Shown here in pieces: positions 8,961-16,502 of a stretch of 26,830 nucleotides of DNA. The translations under genes were made by a program, and so were the position numbers. The number at the start of each line of letters is the position of its first letter. The stretch's first letter is position 1. Below the pieces are notes generated by a model. The model was given only the letters and a program-made list of their open reading frames with translations, was not told where the DNA came from and ran no database searches. The DNA is from an uncultured Clostridia bacterium (GTDB lineage Bacteria > Bacillota > Clostridia > Lachnospirales > Anaerotignaceae): positions 1 to 26,830 of the forward strand of contig CAJTZO010000033.1 of assembly GCA_910583755.1 (NCBI GenBank), written 5' to 3'.

Positions 8961-9941
8961 ATGGATGATAATTACGAAAAAATATTGTGGGAGGGTTACG
9001 GATTACATTTTCTAGGTGGAAACAGAGTTCGTACAGGATATTTATGCAAAACAGAAAAAGGAATACTTGAAGTACGCAAAAGTATCACCCCACCAAAACA
9101 AATATTATTTGAGCATGATATAAAAGAACATTTATTGAAACAAGGATTTTGTGTGAGCAAATTTTTATGTAGTCAACAAGGTCTCCCCTACTATACATGG
9201 GAAGGAAATCATTATACAGTAGAAAATGCAGTAGAATCAGAAGCTTTCAATGAAGAAGAAACACAAACATTTATTATAGGGGCAAAATTGTTAGCAAAAT
9301 TACACAAAGCCTTAAATGGTTTATACAGTCCATCGGGTTATTTTTCTGGAAAAAATCGTTTAGAAATATACGAAAAAAGAAGGATTGAATTATTAAAAAT
9401 TAAAAAAAGAATTGAAAAACAAAGTAGTTACACCCCTTTAGATTTGCTTGTAAAACAACAATTCCCCTATTATATGGAAAAAATTGAAGAAGCAAAACAA
9501 TTATTTTTAGAAATAAATTATTCAGAAGCAATCCATACAGCAGAAAAACAAAAAACGATTTGCCATAATATTTTTAAAGGGGAAAATATTCGACAAAATA
9601 AAAATGGAATATGGATAACAGGGCTTTCCAAATGTACTTACGACCATAATATGGTAGATTTGGTCATGTATTTCAGACGTTTTTTAAAAAAACAAGATTG
9701 CGATATTGCAACAGCAGAAAAAATGCTTTCTGCTTATGAATCTGAAAATACATTATCCGTATCCTATCAAAAAATGCTTTTAGCCTTGTTTATCTATCCT
9801 GAAAAATTTCTTTCTCTTTGCAATGAATATTATAATAAAAGGCGTGTGTGTGTTTCCCCTGCAATGCTCGAAAGAATGGAGCGCTGTATTGCCTCAATCG
9901 AAAAAAATGAAAAAATGGAACAATGGTTAAAAACGCTGTAA
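8961..9941 (+). CDS. CotS-family spore coat protein (kinase-like fold)
   Basis: A 326-residue protein resembling the CotS/YsxE/YutH group, whose fold is that of aminoglycoside phosphotransferases and which is found in the spore coat. Seen: an N-terminal lobe with GNRVRTGYLCKTEKGILEVRKS, then LLAKLHKALNG (the conserved AxxHxA-like helix), and in the C-lobe TICHNIFKGENI and ITGLSKCTYDHNMVDLVMYFRR, which correspond to the HGDxxxxN and IDFD catalytic loops but lack their key Asp residues. This suggests a structural pseudokinase, as in other coat members. The start at 8961 is set by GGAGGGAGGAG; an in-frame upstream ATG lies in the repeat. It supports a spore-forming host. Confidence 0.8.
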   Translation: MDDNYEKILWEGYGLHFLGGNRVRTGYLCKTEKGILEVRKSITPPKQILFEHDIKEHLLKQGFCVSKFLCSQQGLPYYTWEGNHYTVENAVESEAFNEEETQTFIIGAKLLAKLHKALNGLYSPSGYFSGKNRLEIYEKRRIELLKIKKRIEKQSSYTPLDLLVKQQFPYYMEKIEEAKQLFLEINYSEAIHTAEKQKTICHNIFKGENIRQNKNGIWITGLSKCTYDHNMVDLVMYFRRFLKKQDCDIATAEKMLSAYESENTLSVSYQKMLLALFIYPEKFLSLCNEYYNKRRVCVSPAMLERMERCIASIEKNEKMEQWLKTL

Positions 9942-9944
9942 ATC

Positions 9945-9985
9945 TGTCAAAAATTGTTGTATTTTGACAAAAAATAAGATATAAT
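9945..9985 (+). promoter_or_regulatory. Inverted repeat and possible promoter before the HNH gene
   Basis: TGTCAAAA, nine bases, TTTTGACA forms an 8-bp inverted repeat (9945-9969). TATAAT follows at 9980-9985, and TTGTAT at 9957-9962 would be a -35 with a 17-bp spacer. The repeat overlaps that -35, so it could be an operator. Confidence 0.35.
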
Positions 9986-10023
9986 ATTCCTATCATTTAA
10001 GAGAAAGGAAAAGAGGCGTTTTT

Positions 10024-10284
10024 ATGGGATATAGAGACAGTTATTTTGAAAAAAATAAATCAAATCATGGTTGGTATACTTGCGTAAGATGTGGCAAAAA
10101 ACTTCGCAAAAGTGATGTCGATATTGACCATATTATTCCACAAAGCAGAGGCGGCAGCGATAGCCTTTTTAATTTGCAATGTATGTGCAAAACTTGCAAT
10201 CGTTCCAAACAAAATAGTATGGGACTTGATACTGTAACAGATTTAGGAAAAAACTTTTTTAGAAATGTATTTCGCAAAAAATAA
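10024..10284 (+). CDS. Small HNH endonuclease-like protein
   Basis: 86 residues forming one HNH (beta-beta-alpha metal) module: CVRCGKKL supplies the first zinc cysteine pair, DIDHIIPQSRGG carries the catalytic HNH-type histidine, LFNLQCMCKTCNRSK gives the Asn and the second Cys pair. Such stand-alone HNH proteins are common in Clostridia near no fixed partner; a DNA-nicking or repair role is possible but untested. The ATG is preceded by AGAAAGGAAAAGAGG. Its own promoter-like box and a downstream terminator make it a single-gene unit. Confidence 0.85.
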   Translation: MGYRDSYFEKNKSNHGWYTCVRCGKKLRKSDVDIDHIIPQSRGGSDSLFNLQCMCKTCNRSKQNSMGLDTVTDLGKNFFRNVFRKK

Positions 10285-10288
10285 AATG

Positions 10289-10329
10289 AAAAAAGCCGGA
10301 AAAAGCAATTTGTTTTTTTACGGCTTTTT
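10289..10329 (+). terminator. Rho-independent terminator of the HNH gene
   Basis: AAAAAGCCG and CGGCTTTTT pair around an A-rich/T-rich inner stem, ending in a T run, four bases after the stop codon. Confidence 0.85.
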
Positions 10330-10380
10330 ATACTTTGAAAGATTTATTTTAAAAAAATTCAAATCTTTTTGACTTTTTTA

Positions 10381-10408
10381 TTGACTTTTTTTTCATTTGC
10401 ATTATAAT
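10381..10408 (+). promoter_or_regulatory. Promoter of tRNA-Leu
   Basis: TTGACT at 10381-10386 and TATAAT at 10403-10408, spacer 16 bp, 17 bases upstream of the mature tRNA start. Confidence 0.75.
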
Positions 10409-10425
10409 AGAAAATAATCCTATGT

Positions 10426-10505
10426 GCGGATATGGCGGAACTGGCAGACGCGCTGGACTTAGAATCCAGTCCGAGAGGGTGCAGGTTCGATTCCTGTTAT
10501 CCGCA
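10426..10505 (+). tRNA. tRNA-Leu (anticodon UAG)
   Basis: Acceptor arms GCGGATA and TATCCGC pair with A as discriminator base. D arm GGCGGAACTGGCAGACGC, anticodon stem CTGGA/TCCAG with loop CTTAGAA giving anticodon TAG, an 11-base class II variable region, and T arm GCAGG-TTCGATT-CCTGT. No CCA is encoded. It reads CUN leucine codons. It has its own promoter and terminator. Confidence 0.97.
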
Positions 10506-10508
10506 TAA

Positions 10509-10540
10509 AAAACCCTTGTAAAAACACAAGGGTTTTTGTG
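10509..10540 (+). terminator. Terminator after tRNA-Leu
   Basis: AACCCTTGT and ACAAGGGTT form a stem followed by TTT GTG TTT, directly after the tRNA. The next gene starts 28 bases later. Confidence 0.85.
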
Positions 10541-10567
10541 TTTATGGGCAGTACAAAGGAGGATATG

Positions 10568-11023
10568 ATGAAACTTGCTGAAGCATTGATTGAAAGAGCA
10601 GAACTCCAAAGAAAAAATATACAACTTTTTAATCGCATAAAAAGCAATACCATGATTCAAGAGGGAGACACTCCAGCCGAAAATCCAAGAGACTTAATTG
10701 CAGAATATGAAGAAAATATGGAGCGTCTTTTATTTCTTATCAGAAAAATTAATGCAACCAACAATGCAACTCCTTTTGACGAAAATGGAAATGTTGCAGA
10801 TGCGATTGCGCGCCGAGACAGCCTAAAGGCAAAAATTGGAATCTATCGCGCCATTTACGAATCCGCAATGATTCGTCCAGAACGTTACAGTTCTACTGAA
10901 ATAAAATTTGTACGTTGTATTGATGCAAAAGAATTACAAAATACCATTCATCAACTTTCCAAACAATATCGTGAACTTGATACAAAATTACAAGGGATTA
11001 ACTGGACCATTGATTTAGTATAA
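10568..11023 (+). CDS. DIP1984-family protein
   Basis: About 151 residues, cytosolic and helical, matching the DIP1984 family: MKLAEALIERAELQRKNIQL at the start, QEGDTPAENPRDLI in the middle, NATPFDENGNVADAIARRDSLK, and KQYRELDTKLQGINWTIDL at the end. The family function is unknown; the long charged helices suggest a coiled-coil dimer. AGGAGG at 10557-10562 fits the second of two adjacent ATGs (10568) better than the first (10565). It lies just beyond the tRNA terminator and has no clear promoter of its own, so read-through may express it. Confidence 0.85.
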   Translation: MKLAEALIERAELQRKNIQLFNRIKSNTMIQEGDTPAENPRDLIAEYEENMERLLFLIRKINATNNATPFDENGNVADAIARRDSLKAKIGIYRAIYESAMIRPERYSSTEIKFVRCIDAKELQNTIHQLSKQYRELDTKLQGINWTIDLV

Positions 11024-11257
11024 CAAATAGGAATAGAAATCCATAATATGCGCAGCACAACCTTACAGTAGGAAAACTGTGCCTCCATTGACTCATGCAG
11101 CAGATTCCTGCATAAAAACAGAAAAGTTAGAATCAATATTGTAACATGAGTATGGCAACAAGCTAGGTTTACTGTTTATTGTTACTACCAGTGCTGGTGT
11201 TATGGTTTCAAGGGTGGGAATGGGGAAATCATTTATATGAATTTACAAAAAATACCA
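11024..11257 (+). other. Gene-free stretch with small hairpins upstream of SRP RNA
   Basis: No credible ORF. It is less AT-rich than other gaps and holds hairpins ATGCAG-cagattc-CTGCAT (near 11094-11112), ACAGT-aggaaa-ACTGT (near 11064-11079) and ACCAG-tg-CTGGT (near 11187-11198). This could be an unidentified structured RNA (a 6S-like RNA was considered) or simply the 3' end of the preceding transcript. Confidence 0.3.
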
Positions 11258-11287
11258 TTGACAAATGATATCCTTATACGGTATACT
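11258..11287 (+). promoter_or_regulatory. Promoter of SRP RNA
   Basis: TTGACA at 11258-11263 and TATACT at 11282-11287 with an 18-bp spacer, about 27 bases before the RNA. Confidence 0.8.
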
Positions 11288-11313
11288 AAAAAAGTTCATT
11301 GTAAAATAAAAAT

Positions 11314-11584
11314 TTCCGTGCTAGTCGGGGCGTTAGCGGTGTCTTGTAGCCCACAATCCGCTATAGTGGGGATGATGTCTATAATGAGGTAGTTGTTTTG
11401 TATGGTCTGCCCTTTTGCGTTGGTGCTGAAGATTGAGTCTTGTGCAACAGGAACTTATGAACCGTGTCAGGGTCGGAAGACAGCAGCACTAAGTAAGCAC
11501 TCTTGTGTGCCGCAAGGTAGCTTAGTTGGAGCCAACAACAAAGGTAACGCATGGAAGGCACTATCGAACATAGATGCACGGATT
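11314..11584 (+). ncRNA. ffs: Signal recognition particle RNA, large (Bacillus) type
   Basis: About 270 nt. CCGTGC at 11316-11321 pairs with GCACGG at 11576-11581, closing the molecule. The 5' Alu-type part has CTAGTCGGGGCGTTAGCGGTG and the CCGCTATAGTGGGG region; the conserved helix 8 core is GTGTCAGGGTCGGAAGACAG followed by CAGCAC, carrying the GGAA tetraloop and Ffh-binding internal loop. It partners Ffh for co-translational membrane targeting. Presence of the Alu domain fits Firmicutes. ORFs calculated across it are not genes. The exact ends are estimated. Confidence 0.95.
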
Positions 11585-11596
11585 TCTTATAAAAAT

Positions 11597-11627
11597 AAGG
11601 GAAAACATGATGTTTTCCCTTTTATTT
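11597..11627 (+). terminator. Terminator of SRP RNA
   Basis: AAGGGAAAACA-tga-TGTTTTCCCTT followed by TTATTTTT. Confidence 0.9.
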
Positions 11628-11769
11628 TTCAACAGATTCTCTTTTTTAAACGTTATCTATCCGCTTTTTTAAAACAGTGAAACAAAAAATCTTACTACAA
11701 AAATTAGCCTTTTCCTTATAAAATTAATCTTTTCTATTGCAATCCTTGTTTTAGTTTTCTCCAACAAAG

Positions 11770-12045
11770 TCAAAGTTTACCCATCATTTTTAACATTTTT
11801 ATGGCATTTTGAAATTGGGCTTTTTCCTCATTTTCCAGGCTTTCCTCCATTGCAACTAGTAATGCTGTTCTTTCTGCTGGGGCAATCGCATTTCCTCCTG
11901 TTAACTTTTCACCATACATTTGTAAAAGTTCTAATAATTCCATAGGTTGTTTTCCTTTTGCCTTCTCTGCTAATTCCCGCAATACAGCAATTTTCTGCTT
12001 CCCTAACTTTTGAAATTCTGGTCTTTCTAAAAAAGTTTCTTTCAT
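11770..12045 (-). CDS. Small helical protein, LL-x-A family member C
   Basis: About 91 residues, all helical, no membrane segment. I do not recognise a named family. The start at 12045 is preferred over 12063 because GGAAGGAAG lies six bases upstream and the ATG overlaps the preceding gene's TGA (ATGA), the usual sign of translational coupling. Its C-terminus (LLVAMEESLENEEKAQFQNA) aligns without gaps with LLQAIRPYLTREEKQKIDFV of the upstream gene and LLRAMKAFTNESGKQQMDNM of the protein at 17244. It is thus probably a shortened paralogue. Role unknown; it sits beside the split subtilase. Confidence 0.6.
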   Translation of the reverse strand: MKETFLERPEFQKLGKQKIAVLRELAEKAKGKQPMELLELLQMYGEKLTGGNAIAPAERTALLVAMEESLENEEKAQFQNAIKMLKMMGKL

Positions 12046-12515
12046 ATCATTTCTTCCTTCCATTCCATAATATTTTTAATGTCCATTGCTTTTACAACAA
12101 AGTCAATTTTCTGTTTTTCTTCTCTTGTTAAATAGGGTCGAATGGCTTGTAACAAGTTTTTTCTTCTTTTTTTTGGGTCATCCCTTGTGCGACTTCTTGC
12201 CTCTAGCATTTCATTTCCCTCAAGCACTCTTTTCATTTCCAATAATCTTACAATCACATATAAATATCTTTGATATTCTTTATCTAAAAAAGGAATAGAA
12301 GCATATATCATATTCTCTTCTTTTGTTCTTGTAAAAAGTGTTGTTTCTTCTTTTGTTGTCAATGTATTTTGTTTTTTTTGTTCTGTTTCTTCTGTATTAA
12401 AAAATTTCTGCATTTTTTTTGCAGTTTCCATCATTTTTAATAATTCTGCTTCCTTTGGCATATCCTGTCCCATCAGTTGGGAAAACAGTTTGATTTTTTC
12501 TATCTCCTTTTCCAT
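12042..12515 (-). CDS. Small helical protein, LL-x-A family member A
   Basis: 157 residues, highly charged and helical, no signal peptide. Not a family I can name. It has an N-terminal helix (KIKLFSQLMGQ), a Thr/Lys/Gln-rich linker (about residues 38-62), a central segment ASIPFLDKEYQRYLYVIVRLLEM, and the C-terminal LL-x-A motif shared with the 11770 and 17244 proteins. The RBS is GGGGG, 8 bases upstream. It is divergent from the subtilase gene (133-bp gap) and coupled to the next gene by a 4-base overlap. The flanking arrangement suggests a functional link with the subtilase, which is inference only. Confidence 0.65.
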   Translation of the reverse strand: MEKEIEKIKLFSQLMGQDMPKEAELLKMMETAKKMQKFFNTEETEQKKQNTLTTKEETTLFTRTKEENMIYASIPFLDKEYQRYLYVIVRLLEMKRVLEGNEMLEARSRTRDDPKKRRKNLLQAIRPYLTREEKQKIDFVVKAMDIKNIMEWKEEMI

Positions 12516-12648
12516 AGGTATCCCCCTTTTCTCCTACTCCTTTCTTTTTATAGTATGCTATGTCCTTAAAAAAAATAACTCAAAAACAATTCCCAAAAAA
12601 ACTCTTATTTCATATTCTATATAGAAAGACAGAAAAGGAGTTTTATAT

Positions 12649-12879
12649 ATGTCCAAAGCAGAAACAAACACACTTTCTGTGTGTATGGATACAGCAAAAC
12701 ATGTTATTCAAAAAAAAGATAAGATAAGATATAAGGGAAAAAACATTGGTATCGCTATCTTAGATACTGGTATTTCTCCTGTAGAAGATTTTATTTTACC
12801 ATATAACAGAATTATTGCTTTTCGCGACTTTGTAGGAAATCGACTTTCTCCCTATGATGATAACGGACACGGAACACAT
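12649..12879 (+). pseudogene. Subtilase (S8) N-terminal part, interrupted gene
   Basis: Codons 1-77 of an S8 serine protease. Catalytic D39 lies in GIAILDTGISP and catalytic H74 in DDNGHGTH, after which subtilase homology stops abruptly; the frame runs on into unrelated sequence to 12981. The rest of the protein resumes at 16518. RBS AAAAGGAG lies 8 bases before the ATG. No signal peptide or propeptide is visible, so the whole enzyme would be an intracellular-type subtilase. As it stands this fragment lacks the Asn and Ser of the active site and cannot be active. Confidence 0.93.
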
Positions 12880-12904
12880 CCTTCGTATCTTCCTTTTTTG
12901 GAAA

Positions 12905-13080
12905 AAAACACCCCCTTTCTTAAAAAACCTCTAGGAAAAACGCTAGTTTTTCCAATAAAGTTTTTTGTCCAACTTTTTTAAAAAAAGTTGGTGGGTGTGG
13001 GTGAAGCCCACAAAAAAGACTTTATTGACAGACTGAAGCTTTTTTTAAAAAGCTTTTGGGTTGTAGGGTGTTGTCCTACA
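12905..13080 (+). repeat. Dispersed hairpin repeat, copy 4, inside the element
   Basis: GGAAAAAC-gcta-GTTTTTCC, then CCAACTTTTTT/AAAAAAGTTGG (12969-12990), GTGGGTGAAGCCCAC, GACTTTATTGACAGACTG, and AAGCTTTTTTTAAAAAGCTT. Same order and orientation as copies 2 and 3. It replaces the 3' part of the serine recombinase gene; the recombinase frame ends inside it at 13045. The boundaries are estimates. Confidence 0.75.
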
Positions 13081-13989
13081 CTTCTTCTCCCTTTTTTGAA
13101 ACTGCCTCTGCACCATATAAAATATTTCTTCCTCCACAATCGCTTGATGATTTTTTTTAATCACAATCCAATCTTTTTTATCTGTAAGGATTCTTTTTTT
13201 ATATTTATAGTTTATTTTTTTCTCTTTTCCCTGTACCAAAGAACCAATGTAATATTCATTTGTCAATATTTTTTTAATCGTATTGTAAGACCAAGTAGTA
13301 TTTTGTTTTGCATTCGGATTTTGAAATGCAATTCCTTTTGCTTTTTTATATTGTGTTGGTGTCAAAATGCCCTCTTGTGTTAACATATCTGCTATTTCTT
13401 TACAGCGATACCCCTTTAAAAAAGAATCAAAGATTCTTTTTACAACTTCAGCAGCCTCTTTATCTACCACTAATTTATGTTTATCCTCACTTGATTTTTG
13501 ATAACCATAGCAGGTAAAAGCTCCCACAAATTGTCCAGCTTTTCTTTTTCTTTTTAAAACTGCCTTGATATTTTCTGATAAATCTTCACAATACCATTCA
13601 TTAATAAGTGCATTGATTTGCCTTACCTTTTTATTTTCTTTGTTATTGCTATCTATCTTATCCACAACACTAATCAACTGAATCCCCCACAAGGGGAATA
13701 ATTCATGTACATATTTTTCAAACACTTCTATATCTCTTGTGAAACGAGATTGTGTTTTACACAATATAATTTCAAAAAGCCCTTTTTTTGCATCTTCCAG
13801 CATTGCTTGAAAAGCAGGTCTATTTTTATCCATACCAGAATAATGTTCATCACAATAAATATGGTAGAGAAAAAAACCTTTTTCAATAGCATAATCCGTT
13901 AACAATAACTTTTGATTTTGGATACTCTCACTTTCTTGCTCCTTACTATCTTCTACAGATAAACGACAATAAATTGCTGCTTTTTTCAT
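13045..13989 (-). CDS. Large serine recombinase, C-terminally truncated
   Basis: 314 residues from the ATG at 13989 (RBS AAAAGGAGAAGA). The resolvase catalytic domain is intact: KAAIYCRLSVEDS with the expected nucleophile S11, then YSGMDKNRPAFQAM and CKTQSRFTRD. The recombinase DNA-binding domain follows (FVGAFTCYGYQKS, ILTPTQYKKAKG, WSYNTIKKILTNEYYIGSL). Homologues such as SpoIVCA or TndX run about 500 residues or more, with a zinc ribbon and coiled coil. Here homology stops near QKREKK and the last 12 or so residues come from the inserted hairpin repeat. The enzyme probably made the element's integration; in this state it is likely defective for synapsis, though not certainly dead. An upstream in-frame ATG (14097) lacks an RBS. 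Confidence 0.88.
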   Translation of the reverse strand: MKKAAIYCRLSVEDSKEQESESIQNQKLLLTDYAIEKGFFLYHIYCDEHYSGMDKNRPAFQAMLEDAKKGLFEIILCKTQSRFTRDIEVFEKYVHELFPLWGIQLISVVDKIDSNNKENKKVRQINALINEWYCEDLSENIKAVLKRKRKAGQFVGAFTCYGYQKSSEDKHKLVVDKEAAEVVKRIFDSFLKGYRCKEIADMLTQEGILTPTQYKKAKGIAFQNPNAKQNTTWSYNTIKKILTNEYYIGSLVQGKEKKINYKYKKRILTDKKDWIVIKKNHQAIVEEEIFYMVQRQFQKREKKCRTTPYNPKAF

Positions 13990-14253
13990 TCTTCTTCTCC
14001 TTTTATCGTAAAATATGTTACTATTTATGATAACTTCTTTCTTTTTTTTGCTTCTTTTTCCTAATGTTTTGACAAACAAATAGAAACTGTGTATCATATT
14101 TGTATAAAAACTTTGAGGCTTTGTTTGAAAAAATTTGAAATGTCATATAGAAAGTAAAAAAGCTAGGAAAATGCTAATCTTTCTTTTAAAATTTACAAGA
14201 TTTTAAAAATAAAGTTCTCAAGATTTCACTTCAATTCATAAAGGGGGATTTTT

Positions 14254-15486
14254 ATGAAATTCAAAAAGGCAATTTCCGCCTTCTTATTAGCGGGCACCAT
14301 GATTTTTCAGGCAATACCAGCTTTTGCTGCAAACACTGCTACCACTGCTGAAAATATGCAGTATCTCAATTCTTATTTTCAAATATCCAATATTTCTAAC
14401 ATCGTTTCGGCAGAAGAATTTTGTTCTATGTTAGAAAAAATAAGTGGTATGGAGCTTTCCTATGACAATGTTCATACAGGGATGTTACAGCTTTTACAGC
14501 CTATTATGCAGGCTTCTGGTATGGAAGAATTAGCATTGACTTTTCCAGAAGAAAAATATTCTAAAATCTTGGCACAACACAATATTAAATTTTTCTCTTT
14601 GGATGAAGCAACGGCAAAATACGCTGCTTGTGCACTGACAACTGGCTTAATAGAAGCAAAAGACTTAACAAACACAAGTATTTCAAAAGCACAAGCGTTA
14701 CGTGTTTTAACATCTGTTGCAGATGCTACTGGACAAGGTAGAAACTTTTTGGGCTATTCCAATGATGTAGACATCTACAGCAAGTTAAATAACACATGGA
14801 ATTCTTTTGAAATCTTTAGTGACGAAACATTAGACCAAATCGGTAGTCAAGCAGTACAAAACAAAGTGACAACTGGCTATAATCTAAAAAAAGACAGTTA
14901 TGACGCTCGTTTTATTCCAGAATTGACCTTACGCTATGGGCATGATGATATCAAACATGCTAACCAAATCATAGGATTGCTACAAAGCGAAGGTATTGTT
15001 GCAAAAGTTCAGTTGGAACCTAAAATATCTGTTTATGAATATCTTCTGGATTGGGGACCTGTGCCAGAACCAAAACCCAGATATGAAGTCAGACAATTTG
15101 AGGATGACTTATACTTAGTTTATGCAGTGGAATATGATTTAGCATTAGAATTTCGTTCTACAGCAGACAAAGCAAAATTTGACGGATTGATATTAAAATA
15201 TGCCAAAAAAAGTGGTGAAAATGCAGACGCAGAAGGACTTCTTTATGGTTCTTGGTGGCAGCCACTCTATACTTCTTCCACAACTATGTCAGGTAATTAC
15301 AGAAAAATAACAGATAATGTCATCCATAATGGGGAATATAGCATTCATTCTTTCTGTTTGGAAGAAAATGCCGAAAAAGTTAGACAAGCATTTGACATTT
15401 CTGATTCTTTTGTTCATGTCATACAAAAAAACTTATGGTGTGATGACGCATTTTATCGCTATTTAGCAGGAAACGATTATCAATAA
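14254..15486 (+). CDS. Secreted protein with SLH-like segments, function unknown
   Basis: 410 residues with a clear signal peptide: KFKK, a hydrophobic core, and cleavage expected after IPAFA (about residue 25). No lipobox. Residues 50-170 show two weakly S-layer-homology-like stretches: SAEEFCSMLEKISGMEL, and AKYAACALTTGLIEAK leading to SISKAQALRVLTSVADATG. These keep the spacing of SLH motifs but lack the usual TRAE. The C-terminal half is unique, with Trp/Tyr-rich GSWWQPLYTSS and NLWCDDAFYRYLAGNDY. It would be exported, perhaps cell-wall associated. RBS AAAGGGGG. It is cargo of the inserted element and has its own strong terminator. Confidence 0.7.
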   Translation: MKFKKAISAFLLAGTMIFQAIPAFAANTATTAENMQYLNSYFQISNISNIVSAEEFCSMLEKISGMELSYDNVHTGMLQLLQPIMQASGMEELALTFPEEKYSKILAQHNIKFFSLDEATAKYAACALTTGLIEAKDLTNTSISKAQALRVLTSVADATGQGRNFLGYSNDVDIYSKLNNTWNSFEIFSDETLDQIGSQAVQNKVTTGYNLKKDSYDARFIPELTLRYGHDDIKHANQIIGLLQSEGIVAKVQLEPKISVYEYLLDWGPVPEPKPRYEVRQFEDDLYLVYAVEYDLALEFRSTADKAKFDGLILKYAKKSGENADAEGLLYGSWWQPLYTSSTTMSGNYRKITDNVIHNGEYSIHSFCLEENAEKVRQAFDISDSFVHVIQKNLWCDDAFYRYLAGNDYQ

Positions 15487-15555
15487 AAGAAAAAGAGTTT
15501 TTTAAGATAATATAGGTTCCTATCCTATCAAAAAAAATTTTTTTTGTAATAGATT

Positions 15556-15589
15556 AGCGCTTTTTCAAAAGAAAAAGCGCTGTTTTTTT
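15556..15589 (+). terminator. Terminator after the secreted protein
   Basis: AGCGCTTTTTC-aaaa-GAAAAAGCGCT followed by GTTTTTTT: an 11-bp perfect stem with a U-tract. Confidence 0.95.
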
Positions 15590-15815
15590 GTAAAAAATCT
15601 ATCAACTATACATAATATATCATATTGAACAATTTTTTTGCTAAAATATAAAAAAATATGTGACTTTTTCCGTTTAACATATTGACAAGTTTTGATTGTC
15701 GTGATACGCTTTTATCATAAATATAATTTTCTATTATATTAAAGTAGAAAAGAATAAAAATCTACATAAAATTCCTATTTTGCCACAAAAGAACAAACAG
15801 TTAAGGAGCGTTTAT
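15590..15815 (+). promoter_or_regulatory. Leader and promoter region of the GntR gene
   Basis: AT-rich. TTGACA at 15682-15687 is a good -35, but the word 17 bases on (near ATACGC) is weak; TATAAT stands at 15722-15727 without a well-spaced -35. TTGAT/ATCA words around 15692-15716 could be an autoregulatory operator. No ORF. Confidence 0.35.
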
Positions 15816-16496
15816 ATGAGTAAAAAAATAACACTTGTAGATCAAATTTATTTAAACATTAAAGAAGATATTGGCAATAAGGTACTTTTTCCCGGACAAA
15901 AGATTAATGTAAAAGAATTAAGTAGAAAATACGAAGTGAGTGACACTCCCGTAAAACAGGCTTTAAATCGTTTAATCTCTGACCACATGGTAATTAGTGT
16001 GCCCAACAAAGGGATGAGTGTACGCCATGTCTCGATTGAAGAACTAGACGAAATTTTTGATATGCGTCTAATGATGGATTTATATTTTATGAAAGATATT
16101 CTTTCTACATTTAGTTACAACAAAATCTTACAAGAACAAATGCGCAAAAATATAGAAGACCATAACGCTTTTTTGCAAACCATCACTGACGATGACCCAC
16201 AAAAAAGCAATACTTACTATAGTTTTGACAGCGCTTTTCATGAATTATATTTAACAGGCAGTGGTAATCAAAAAGTAATTGAAACATTTCGCAATCTTAA
16301 CCCCTTCATGTATTCCAGTTACGCTTATATGCAGCAGTCTCAAATACGCAACATAGAATGTGTTGAAGAACATCAAGCAATATTTGACGCAATATTAAAA
16401 CAAGACCCACAAGAATTAAAAGCAGCCATTGAAAATCATCTTTTAAATTCCCAAAAAACAATGCATTTAATTTTTAAAGTAAATCAAATATTATAA
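15816..16496 (+). CDS. GntR/FCD-family transcriptional regulator
   Basis: 226 residues from the ATG at 15816, chosen for TAAGGAGCG upstream. The N-terminal winged helix has LVDQIYLNIKEDIGNKVLFPGQKI, KELSRKYEVSDTPVKQALNRL and an SVPNKGMSVRHV wing. The C-terminal FCD ligand domain keeps EELDEIFDMRLMMDL, FDSAFHELYL, EEHQAIFDAI and ENHLLNSQKTM, the positions of the metal-binding Asp and His residues. Such proteins usually sense small carboxylic acids. It is the last gene of the inserted element, ending 16 bases before the att core. It may control the neighbouring secreted protein or the recombinase; the sequence does not show which. Confidence 0.9.
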   Translation: MSKKITLVDQIYLNIKEDIGNKVLFPGQKINVKELSRKYEVSDTPVKQALNRLISDHMVISVPNKGMSVRHVSIEELDEIFDMRLMMDLYFMKDILSTFSYNKILQEQMRKNIEDHNAFLQTITDDDPQKSNTYYSFDSAFHELYLTGSGNQKVIETFRNLNPFMYSSYAYMQQSQIRNIECVEEHQAIFDAILKQDPQELKAAIENHLLNSQKTMHLIFKVNQIL

Positions 16497-16502
16497 ATAC
16501 AG

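Noticed and set aside
9945..9969. Inverted repeat after the CotS-like gene as its terminator
   Set aside because: Stem is AT-rich with no U-tract on either side; an operator-like role is equally possible, so it is listed only as a regulatory candidate.
11379..11680. ORFs on both strands across the SRP RNA
   Set aside because: They cover the conserved RNA core and its terminator; the RNA explains the sequence.
12610..12630. CATATTCTA before the subtilase as a sigma-K type -10 (CATAnnnTA)
   Set aside because: No AC -35 at the right distance is present, so one matching box in AT-rich DNA is not enough to claim sporulation control.
12988..13902. Plus-strand ORFs rich in F, I and Y
   Set aside because: They are antisense to the serine recombinase, whose frame carries recognisable catalytic motifs.
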